A stretch of DNA of 7,995 nt from Pontiella sp. (GTDB taxonomy: Bacteria; Verrucomicrobiota; Kiritimatiellia; Kiritimatiellales; Pontiellaceae): assembly GCA_029939385.1 (NCBI GenBank), contig JAOZSZ010000056.1, forward strand, positions 1 to 7,995. The letters are read 5' to 3'. Of this stretch, positions 1 to 7,700 are shown one piece after another. The number at the start of each line of letters is the position of its first letter. Position 1 is the stretch's first letter. The translations under genes were made by a program, and so were the position numbers. Below the pieces are notes generated by a model that saw nothing but the letters and a program-made list of their open reading frames with translations, ran no database searches and had not been told where the DNA came from.

Positions 1-2382
1 TTTCTTTTTCTTCGCATATTTGGAGTTCCCGATCCCTTATTGCGTGAGATCACTCATCGAGCGAATGCGGCAGGGATCCCTATTGAAGTCGATAGCCTCA
101 TTCTAACTCTCCATGGTTGGCGGGCGGATCATGTTCGCTACTACAGCAAGCATCCCGATGATCTGAAGGCTATTTTTTCAGCCGACCAAGTTTTCTTTTC
201 AGCACGCAATAGTGCGTTAGAGGATGGAAACTCAACGATTTGGAATATTGATGTAAAAGCCGTAGGGCTGACCATGAATCCATCGGTTGAGTGGGGGGTG
301 AAAGTTCCTAAGGAAAGTAAATCTCGGCATATAGATGCGGTGGAGGTTTCGTTAGGATTCTTCCCCGACCGAATTATGTTTTCGAATGGGAAAATGAGTT
401 GGCTTGGCTCGCATTTCAATGTGAATGGAACCCTTTTAAAAGGGGGAGAAAAGAAAGCAAGCAAGGCGCCCACTAAATCCATGACGGTGCTACCGGAAAC
501 GGAGTTGCCGGTATGGATTGATGAGCAGCGGTTTCAATCCTTAGAGAACCATCTAAAGAGGCTTTCGTTGGCAAAAGAGGCAAGGGTTGATATTGGATTC
601 GAAATTGATCCAACTAACTATTCTGCAAGTCGAATAGACCTTTCCATTCGAGCAGATGAATTGAGTTTTCGTGGAGTACATTTTTCCAAGGCCAAGATCG
701 TTGGATCCTATTGTTATCCTTTGGTTCTGTTCAAACAGGTTGAATTATTTCATGGAAAGCAATCGGTCCTGCTGAGTGGTGAATATAATCTAGATTCTAA
801 AGAGGTGAAAGGATCGCTCAATAACTCGATCACTTCGAGTCAGCCGCTACTCCTTCTTCCGGAGAAAGTATATGACGTTCTCGTTCGGGCGGAGTTGCGA
901 ATCGAGCAACTTCCTCTCTTGAGAATAAATTTTGGTCCTTCTGTTGTGAATGAATTGCTCAATCAGGTTTCTGGCGATTTTTCGATTCATGATCTGGTTT
1001 ATAAAGGAATTGAAATTGAGGCATTGGGTGGCCAAGTTAAACGGGAGAATAACCGGATTGAATTTACGAACCTAAAAGGATCAGCTCTTGGGCAGGAAGA
1101 TCGAGCAGAAGAAATGGGAAGCACGATGCACGGTGGCTTTGCCGAAGGGTCCGTCTTTTGGGATGGAAATGTGCAGGAATTTGGTGTTGATGTTGAGGCG
1201 AGTATTGATCCAAATATTTTGGTGCGGGCCTTGGCGCCGATCCAAATTGCCACCAATATTATTCAGCGTTTCCAGTTTAAAGATCAGCCTCCTCGGGGGC
1301 AGGTGAGAGTGGGGGCGAAGTTGGATGATTTGGAAACTTTTTATATCGATATCCAGGCTTCAGCCCATGAGGTGATCATCCAAGGCATCGAATTTTCATC
1401 GGTCAATATTACTCAGACCTATAAGCACGGAAAATTAAATCTTGATCCTTTTATGGCGTTGCAAGGCATACGTTTGACGGAGGGGATGGTTGCTCTTGAT
1501 TTTTATAATTCAACGGTCTTTTTTGATGGAACAACTCAATTGAATCCTGCTGATCTTGAGGATTTAATCTATCCTGAATTTAACTTATTTGGGTCCCATA
1601 TTGAGACCCACGGAGAGGTGCAGTTAACTGCGCGCGGCAGGTTTGACTGGGGAAGCATGCAACAAACAGATTTTTCGATACAGGCCGAGGCAGAGAGCCT
1701 AAAAATTCCAGTTGCCAAACTGGATCAGTTTGCCGCAGAGATCGTGGGGTTTGGTCCTGTGATTTCAGTGAAAGATGCAACCTTTGGTCTCTGCGAGGGT
1801 ACGGGGGAAGGTCTATTTTCTCTAACGTGGAACCCAGAGAAGGAAAACTTACCTTATGAGGCTGAGTTCTCTTTTTCTGATGTCGATTTTTATAAATTCC
1901 TCGTCTTTTTATCCAGCAATAAACCCGTGAATGTTTCAGGGAAGATGAGTGGAGATATTTCTATTGAGGCCGATATGTCGACTAACTTTTTTTCTACAGC
2001 CAATGGAAAAGGCTTTATTTTCGTTGAGAAGGGGCAACTGGCAGACCTTCCGCTGTTTAATGGATTTTCTCGTCTAGTTCGAAAGGTGTTTCCCTCTTTT
2101 ACCTTGTTCTCCATTACGAGCCTGAGAGGAAATTTTAATATTTTGGATGGAATTGTTTCATCTGAAGATGCCTATTGTGAGGGCAATATTCTTAGTGCAA
2201 AAGGACAGGGGTGTTATTGTCCTTCCACGGGATTTGATGCCCTTGTTCAAGTGCAGATGTTTGGTGAATCTCGAATCACAAAAGTAGTGCGTGTTATTAC
2301 TAATCCGCTGATGAAACTTTTTGAAATGAAGTTGACGGGGAGGTTGTCGGATCCTTCTTGGAAATTGGAAAAGCTGCCTTAA
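1..2382 (+). CDS. AsmA-like outer-membrane-biogenesis-type protein, 5' end cut by window edge
   Basis: The frame is open from base 1 to the TAA at 2380-2382, giving 793 visible residues; the start codon is outside the window. A TTG at 40 could be read as a start, but the residues before it (FLFLRIFGVPDPL) look like the end of an N-terminal membrane anchor running into the first conserved segment, so I treat the gene as 5'-partial. The body is a long run of alternating polar/hydrophobic beta-strand-like stretches with few cysteines and no catalytic motif, as in AsmA/TamB/YhdP-type proteins, which are anchored in the inner membrane, span the periplasm and are linked to lipid transport and outer-membrane assembly. 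The last ~150 residues resemble an AsmA C-terminal domain: a 'GKGFIFVEKGQLADLPLF' segment, then 'RGNFNILDGIVSSED', ending 'LTGRLSDPSWKLEKLP'. The next gene, also an envelope protein, follows after 95 bases. The family is fairly sure; the exact subfamily and substrate are unknown. Confidence 0.75.
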   Translation, partial: FLFLRIFGVPDPLLREITHRANAAGIPIEVDSLILTLHGWRADHVRYYSKHPDDLKAIFSADQVFFSARNSALEDGNSTIWNIDVKAVGLTMNPSVEWGVKVPKESKSRHIDAVEVSLGFFPDRIMFSNGKMSWLGSHFNVNGTLLKGGEKKASKAPTKSMTVLPETELPVWIDEQRFQSLENHLKRLSLAKEARVDIGFEIDPTNYSASRIDLSIRADELSFRGVHFSKAKIVGSYCYPLVLFKQVELFHGKQSVLLSGEYNLDSKEVKGSLNNSITSSQPLLLLPEKVYDVLVRAELRIEQLPLLRINFGPSVVNELLNQVSGDFSIHDLVYKGIEIEALGGQVKRENNRIEFTNLKGSALGQEDRAEEMGSTMHGGFAEGSVFWDGNVQEFGVDVEASIDPNILVRALAPIQIATNIIQRFQFKDQPPRGQVRVGAKLDDLETFYIDIQASAHEVIIQGIEFSSVNITQTYKHGKLNLDPFMALQGIRLTEGMVALDFYNSTVFFDGTTQLNPADLEDLIYPEFNLFGSHIETHGEVQLTARGRFDWGSMQQTDFSIQAEAESLKIPVAKLDQFAAEIVGFGPVISVKDATFGLCEGTGEGLFSLTWNPEKENLPYEAEFSFSDVDFYKFLVFLSSNKPVNVSGKMSGDISIEADMSTNFFSTANGKGFIFVEKGQLADLPLFNGFSRLVRKVFPSFTLFSITSLRGNFNILDGIVSSEDAYCEGNILSAKGQGCYCPSTGFDALVQVQMFGESRITKVVRVITNPLMKLFEMKLTGRLSDPSWKLEKLP

Positions 2383-2477
2383 TTTTTTGTAGCGAGAGGA
2401 ATAGATAGAAACGGGTTGCTCTACACGATTAGAAATCTATATCTTTCGAGTCATTTAAAATAAAAACGAGAGCGTAT

Positions 2478-2921
2478 ATGAATGTACTACATCCAAGTTT
2501 CTGGGCCGCTCTGTTTGGTTGGCTTATTGCCCAAAGCGTTAAGATGGTCTGTAGTCTGATCCAAACTCATCGCTTGGATTTTAGCTATATGGTAAGTACG
2601 GGCGGAATGCCTAGTGCGCATTCTGCTATGGCCACCGCACTTGCGACTTCACTGGGGCTTTGTATGGGGTTTAATTCGGCCATCTTTGCCTTGGGGTGCG
2701 CCTTTGCTTTAGTGGTGATGTTTGATGCTCAAAGCGTACGCGCCGCGGCAGGAGAGCAGGCTAAATTGCTCAATCAAATTATCGATGAGCTGCTACATGA
2801 ACACCATTTATCGGAGCAAAAGCTTAAAGAACTATTGGGTCATACGCGGATGGAGGTATTCATGGGAATGCTTACCGGTATCGCCACGGCTTTTGCCAGC
2901 TTTCGATTTGTTCATCTCTAG
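2478..2921 (+). CDS. Divergent PAP2 family membrane protein (DUF212/YuiD-like)
   Basis: A 147-residue protein of normal length for the DUF212 (divergent PAP2) family. The three family blocks are present in order: GGMPSAHSA (42-50), the counterpart of the PSGH phosphatase motif; FDAQSVRAAAGEQA (82-95), usually YDAxGVRRAAGxQA, here with F for Y and S for G; and LKELLGHTRMEVFMG (116-130). Hydrophobic segments around 8-28, 48-82 and 127-145 suggest three or four membrane passes. By family, a lipid-phosphate or related phosphatase role in the inner membrane is often assumed but not established, and the classic PAP2 residues are only partly matched. The ATG at 2478 is chosen because the N-terminus (NVLHP...WLIAQSVK) fits the family and a purine-rich GAGAG lies 5 bases upstream (2468-2472). 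It lies downstream of the AsmA-like gene on the same strand. Its TAG stop overlaps the stop of the opposing antiporter gene. Confidence 0.9.
   Translation: MNVLHPSFWAALFGWLIAQSVKMVCSLIQTHRLDFSYMVSTGGMPSAHSAMATALATSLGLCMGFNSAIFALGCAFALVVMFDAQSVRAAAGEQAKLLNQIIDELLHEHHLSEQKLKELLGHTRMEVFMGMLTGIATAFASFRFVHL
2918..2921. other. Shared CTAG: overlapping stop codons of convergent genes
   Basis: The tetranucleotide CTAG reads as TAG on the + strand (2919-2921), ending the PAP2-like gene, and as TAG on the - strand (2920-2918), ending the antiporter gene. The two convergent genes therefore overlap by four bases and no space remains between them for a conventional intergenic terminator. Any termination must occur inside the opposing coding region. 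Confidence 0.95.
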
Positions 2922-3961
2922 CTGAGGAAGGCGAGGGTTGCAAGATAGGCGATAACCATAACGAAGGCGGTTGCGGTAGTCGCTTTTCGACTTCGTGTTC
3001 GCAGCAAAAGGCCGGCCAGAAGAGTCAGTAATCCAATCATTCCTACGCTCATCCAATGTTTGGAAGAAGCATGAGAAAGCAGACTTTCTCCACGCATCGC
3101 CACATCCGCCGCAAAGAGGATGAGTAGATTAAATATATTACTCCCCAATACATTCCCCACCGCCATATCAAGAAAGCCCATACGCACGCTGGCAATGGAG
3201 ATCACTAATTCGGGAAGGCTGGTTGAAATCGCCAAAAAGAGTGTGCCGATCAAGCTGGCTTCGAGACCCAAACCGCCTTGCTCTGGAGCCAGTGCCATAC
3301 GCGATCCGAGAATGGAGAGGCCGATTCCGCTCGCAATAATCAATCCGCAAAGTCCTCCAAGTATGCTGTAGAAGCGTGCCGCAGGTAACTGTTCCAATGT
3401 TTCTTCAGAGGGTAGATGGGGTTCTGTTTTCTCTTGGGTATGTTGTCGGTGTTCACGCAAGAGGATAAAGCCATAAGCGATAGGTAATAGCAGCGTTACC
3501 CAACTACATTGCAAATAAGGGATGAATCCTTCGGATTGATTCGATAGCAGAAAAGCTCCCGCAAAAATAGCCAGTAAAACCAATCCATAAATCGTGGAGT
3601 CCGTATGAGGATTTTTCATTTTTTTAGGAACAAACTTCCGAGGAAAGAGCAACGCCATGAGTGCTAGAATCACTAGATTAAAGATATTTGACCCCAACAT
3701 ATTTCCTATCGCCAAGTCGGCGCCCTGCGCAAGATCAGTGTTTTGAATCACTGAAGTAAGTGATACGACCAACTCGGGAAGACTCGTAACCGCGGCCAAA
3801 AAAATGAGCCCAATGAGTCCGCTACCCAGTCCGGTGCGCTCTCCGAGCGCATCGCCATAGATGCTCAGGCGGATGCCAGACAAAACCACAATGGCGGCCA
3901 TGGCCACAAAAGCCATCAAGAGCCCCAGTTGTGTTCCAATGAGTTGTTCAAAGAAATGCAT
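2918..3961 (-). CDS. Sodium/calcium antiporter of the CaCA family (YrbG-like)
   Basis: An integral membrane protein of 347 residues, the usual size for bacterial CaCA exchangers, with the two inverted alpha-repeats that line the ion path. Repeat 1 has TSLPE at 59-63 and GNMLGSNIFN at 86-95; repeat 2 has TSLPE at 247-251 and GNVLGSNIFN at 269-278. The glutamates E63 and E251 correspond to the cation-coordinating acidic residues of the family. About ten hydrophobic segments can be seen, with a hydrophilic, charged linker at about 169-196 between the halves. By family it exchanges Ca2+ (or another cation) for Na+ or H+ across the inner membrane; the actual ions cannot be read from sequence. The residue before each TSLPE is V58 and S246 rather than the glycine of the GTSxPE consensus. 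The ATG at 3961 has no good Shine-Dalgarno sequence. The gene follows the SAM-binding protein gene by 93 bases, a gap that carries a palindrome. Confidence 0.93.
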   Translation of the reverse strand: MHFFEQLIGTQLGLLMAFVAMAAIVVLSGIRLSIYGDALGERTGLGSGLIGLIFLAAVTSLPELVVSLTSVIQNTDLAQGADLAIGNMLGSNIFNLVILALMALLFPRKFVPKKMKNPHTDSTIYGLVLLAIFAGAFLLSNQSEGFIPYLQCSWVTLLLPIAYGFILLREHRQHTQEKTEPHLPSEETLEQLPAARFYSILGGLCGLIIASGIGLSILGSRMALAPEQGGLGLEASLIGTLFLAISTSLPELVISIASVRMGFLDMAVGNVLGSNIFNLLILFAADVAMRGESLLSHASSKHWMSVGMIGLLTLLAGLLLRTRSRKATTATAFVMVIAYLATLAFLS

Positions 3962-3978
3962 TGTCGTTTTCTACAATA

Positions 3979-3995
3979 GTTCCAAACCTTGGAAC
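3979..3995. promoter_or_regulatory. Perfect 7-bp inverted repeat upstream of the antiporter gene
   Basis: The sequence GTTCCAA-ACC-TTGGAAC has two perfect 7-bp arms around a 3-base spacer. It begins 17 bases upstream of the antiporter ATG, within the only non-coding gap between the - strand genes. This could be an operator for a dimeric repressor or a small hairpin in the antiporter leader covering the translation start region. On the + strand it is followed by ATCTTTTT, so read in that direction it would resemble a weak terminator, but no + strand gene ends here; on the - strand no T-tract follows. Its role is inferred from position only. Confidence 0.35.
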
Positions 3996-4054
3996 ATCTT
4001 TTTCTGGAAGTGTTGTGAAAGAGTAGGGGTAGCCGGAGTGGATTTCATCCCCTT

Positions 4055-4783
4055 TTATTTAGGACTCATTTTGGCCACATAAACTGCGCCGATAGAGGAA
4101 CCCCCCGTGATAGGATTCTCAAACTCGATAGTGTGCGATTGAGCGCTAACGAAGACCTTTTTTAAGCGTTCGGTAAAGAAATCTTCCGGTGCGCCATCCG
4201 CCCACAGGGCAAATATACCCCGGGGCTTCAAATGTTGCGTAAGCTCGCCCAGTCCTTCTTCCGTATAAAAATGTGTATTGGTTTGGTGCAGAACGTGGGT
4301 CGGAGTGTGATCGATATCCAGCAATATGGCATCGTACTTCTTGGTTGGATTTTCTGGGTCGAAGCTTTTCATAATGTTACGCGATAGAGCAAAGAAGTCG
4401 GCCTGCACCAATCGGCATCGGGCATCATTCACCAATCTCTTTCCTAAAGGCACTAATCCTGATTTATGCCATTCGATGACAGCTTCAAGATAATCCACAA
4501 TCACAAGCGACTTCACCCGAGGGTCTTCCAATGCCGCTACTGCGGTATAGCCCAGCCCAAGTCCGCCGACCACCACATCGAGTTCATCATAATTGAGTGC
4601 ATCCAGCCCCAGCTTTGCCAGTTGCGATTCTGCCTCATGAAACAAGCTGGTCATCAAAAAATGCTCTCCAAGCTTTACCTCATAAATATCACGATCCCCA
4701 AATTGGGGCATACGTCGCCGGCGCAACATTAAATCACCGATGGGGGTGGGTCGAAAATCTAGCTCTTCATAAATAAAACTCAA
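4055..4783 (-). CDS. Spermidine-synthase-like SAM-binding protein (Rossmann-fold methyltransferase superfamily)
   Basis: A 242-residue soluble protein with a class I SAM-binding Rossmann fold. Visible motifs are the glycine-rich loop GGLGLGYT (73-80), the acidic end of strand 2 at VIVDYLEAV (D97), VQADFF with D129, and YDAILLDID (150-158), the strand-4 motif. The N-terminal segment (ELDFRPTPIGDLMLRRRR, EVKLGEHFLMTSLF) matches a group usually labelled spermidine synthase-like. However, the true spermidine synthase signature D-x-x-D-P is not present: D156 is followed by I-D158-H-T-P, and the YQ-type substrate-binding motif is absent. A polyamine role is therefore doubtful and a methyltransferase-like activity on an unknown substrate is equally possible. 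The start is TTG at 4783, supported by AAGGAG eight bases upstream. No in-frame ATG lies before Met19, and starting there would remove conserved N-terminal residues. It lies 12 bases after the SNF2 gene and is almost certainly co-transcribed with it. Confidence 0.88.
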   Translation of the reverse strand: MSFIYEELDFRPTPIGDLMLRRRRMPQFGDRDIYEVKLGEHFLMTSLFHEAESQLAKLGLDALNYDELDVVVGGLGLGYTAVAALEDPRVKSLVIVDYLEAVIEWHKSGLVPLGKRLVNDARCRLVQADFFALSRNIMKSFDPENPTKKYDAILLDIDHTPTHVLHQTNTHFYTEEGLGELTQHLKPRGIFALWADGAPEDFFTERLKKVFVSAQSHTIEFENPITGGSSIGAVYVAKMSPK

Positions 4784-4791
4784 AAAATTAT

Positions 4792-4798
4792 CTCCTTA
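4792..4798 (-). promoter_or_regulatory. Shine-Dalgarno TAAGGAG overlapping the SNF2 stop codon
   Basis: Read on the - strand, TAAGGAG contains both the TAA stop of the SNF2-family gene (4798-4796) and a near-perfect ribosome binding site AAGGAG (4797-4792). The spacing to the TTG at 4783-4781 is eight bases, which is ideal. This site decides the TTG start of the SAM-binding protein and indicates translational coupling between the two genes. Confidence 0.8.
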
Positions 4799-7700
4799 AA
4801 TTGAAAGCAGTTCCTGCACATCGTTCCACGAGAGAGATGAACTCATATCGCCGTCCTTTTCGAGGGTGGCATCGATAATACTTTTTTTGCGTTGCTGCAT
4901 TTGCAGTACTTTTTCTTCAACCGTATTTTTGGTGATGAGCTTGATGCTGTAGACCGTATTTTTTTGGCCAATACGGTGGGCCCGGTCGGTTGCTTGATCT
5001 TCCACGGCAGGGTTCCACCAGGGATCAAAGTGAATAACCATATCGGCTCCGGTGAGGTTAAGCCCCGTTCCTCCTGCCTTTAGGCTGATGAGGAAAAGCG
5101 GGATAGAGCGGTCGGTATTAAAGGTCCGCACTCGTGCCTGACGATCTTTAGTTGATCCATCGAGATAGCAATATTTCAAGTTACGCGCTTCGAGTTCTTT
5201 ACGAATGATCGCTAGCATGGAGGTGAATTGACTAAAGACAAGAATACGATGGCCGGCATCCACGGCTTCATCGACCAATTCGAAGAAAAGTTCCATCTTT
5301 GCAGAGGGGAATTCACTTTTAAGGTCGGGTAATTTTAGGAGATCGATATGGCAGCATGTTTGCCTGAGTTGAAGTAGGGTTTTAAAAATTTCCATTCGCG
5401 ATTTATTAAAGCCTTGAGAATCGACCATGCTATTAATCTTTTTCTTTGCCCCCTCAAGGATTTGCTTATAGACCATGTGCTGATCTTTACTCAACGAGCA
5501 GTGAGCCACGCGTTGAATCTTTTCAGGAAGATCTTTGGCAACATCTTTCTTCAGCCGGCGGAGCAGGAATGGATGCAACTTTCGGCGTAGCTTGATCTGT
5601 GCAAGCTCGGCTTCGGGTCCCCCATTTTGAATAGGAAGCTCATAGTTTTCTCGGAAGATTTTATGATTTCCAAGATAACCTGGCATCAAGAAATCCATGA
5701 TCGACCAAAGATCGGAAACACTATTTTCAATCGGAGTACCGGTCAGCACGAGCTTGTGGTTAGCCTGAATCTTTTTAACGGCAACCGCGTTTTGGGTGGT
5801 CCGATTTTTAATATGTTGGGCCTCGTCGAGTACGGCTACGGTAAAACAGTGCTGGAGATATTCATCTAGGTCGCGGCGAATGAGTGCATAAGAGGTAATC
5901 ACCAAATCATAGTGAGCCACTTTATCCCAATGCTCGTGCCGGTCGGAGCCATGCATTTTTAGAACCCGCAGCTGGGGTGTAAATTTTTCAGCTTCTTCTG
6001 CCCAGTTTTCAACCAGGCTTGTTGGGCAAACAATCAGCGAAGGAGCAGAGGTCTTGGATTGGAGTAGTTGAAGCCATACGAGGGTCTGAACGGTTTTTCC
6101 AAGCCCCATTTCATCCGCCAAAATTCCGCAGAATCCACTCTGTTCCAGAAAGCGCATCCAATAGACCCCGCTTTTTTGATAATCGCGGAGCGTATTTTCA
6201 AGGGATTCACCAAGAGGAATAGGTTCGAGCTTTGCATCTCGATTTTGTATTTGAGCCTTGGCGATCCATTCTGGAGCCGCTTCCACATCGATACCATCGA
6301 GTGAATGAAGCGAGGCCTGCACATAGGCCGCATGAATATTATTCATACGGAAGGTTCCGGGCTCGCTTCCTTCCCCCGTTGAACAATCACTAAAAACTTC
6401 ACGCGCCGTTTCGATGGCATCGATATCGAGTAAAATAGTGCGACCTTTCTTCTCAACAAAGGCCTCTCCTTTATTGAGCGCCCTCATAATATCGCTAGGG
6501 TCCAGACTTTCCCCTCCGATATTTTCATATTCATAGCCGACATCAAAAAAGCCGTTATCCGCGCCGTCGGAGTTAATATGTACGACCGTCGTTGTAAATT
6601 CGGCCTGGTCCATAAACGCTGCGGCCATCCCTTTGAGCTCAATCTTCCAGCCGTGGCGTCGTAGACGCGGCATGGCGCCCCCCAAAAAGTTAAGGACCTC
6701 GCGCGTTCCTCGAATCTGTTTAAGTAGATCACCACGATGCCCTCGAAAACCATTGGACGTCACAATCTCAAGCGCTTCTTTTTCAGCGGATGGATTACGA
6801 ACTTTAAATTCCAAAAGATCATCTTCGGAAGGAATAGAAAAGTGCCCCAAAGCTTCATCGCGTCCTGCAACAAGTTGCACGATTCCGTACTCGGCATAGA
6901 GGGTGGCCGAGAGGGCGGTTTGGGACCCTTCCACCATCAGTCGAAAGCGGGGTGTGGCAGGCTTAAGCAAAAGCATGTCGGATGAAATATTACTTTCGAC
7001 CTTCATTAGCTTTTCAAGCATGGGAAGCTCATTCTTCATGAACGACGGAATGGCATCGCGGGGAATGCGGACGGGCGCGTCGTATATACTACGCAAAGGG
7101 CCTGGGAGTATCTTTTCTAGTTTGGTAAAAATTTCCTGCTGTAAAACCCAGCCATTTCCTCCACTCACCACGCACGTCAATGGTTCCTCCACATCCGTGT
7201 GGATCGAAAGCACCAACTCACCGCTTTCCTCATTAAGTGTCATTTGAACGAAAGTCGAAGTAATGCTCTCATCAACCATCAAGTATCCATCGCGGCCGCC
7301 CTCATAAATTTCTTTTCCAAGGCAGAGTTCCAAAATATTAACAAAATCGGCGAGCGAAGCCGTCAATTTACCTTTAGCCGGCCCTTCAGAAATATCCTCT
7401 AATACAAACAAAAGATTGTCATCGCTTGAACTTAAGGCCAACGGGCGCTTCTTAGAAACCTCATTGAGAGGGGTACTAGTTCCATCCAGCTCAAACGCAC
7501 ATCGGATCGGCACCTTTCCGCTGGAAAGACCCTCTCGCCAGCTTTGCTTCAACGTAATGCGTAAAACCGACGGGGTTCCTTGGGGATCTCGCGTGTGATA
7601 TGCCGAATCGTCGAAGGCCGCTAGTCGTTCCGCCCTCCGCTTTTCCTCCACCATTTTATCCATTCGAAACGGATCGCTATACAGCCGGACCGCTTCCAAT

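Noticed and set aside
141..482. Open frame of 113 codons on the - strand inside the AsmA-like gene.
   Set aside because: It is antisense to a continuous real coding frame and shows no domain or motif.
2381..2390. T-run just after the AsmA-like stop as a terminator.
   Set aside because: No GC-rich inverted repeat precedes it, so it lacks the hairpin of an intrinsic terminator.
2416..2443. Possible promoter for the PAP2-like gene: TTGCTC, 16-base spacer, TATATC.
   Set aside because: Only 3/6 and 4/6 matches to the sigma-70 consensus in AT-rich DNA; the organism's consensus is unknown. A TAAAAT at 2456-2461 fits a -10 better but has no matching -35.
4026..4052. GGGG...CCCC ends and a GGAT-TTC-ATCC mini-hairpin after the SAM-protein gene, as a terminator.
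   Set aside because: The arms are only four bases and no T-tract follows on the - strand, the direction of transcription.
6903..7247. Open frame of 114 codons on the + strand opposite the SNF2 gene, and other shorter ones nearby.
   Set aside because: They are antisense shadows of an intact, well-conserved gene, with no recognisable protein family or good ribosome binding site.
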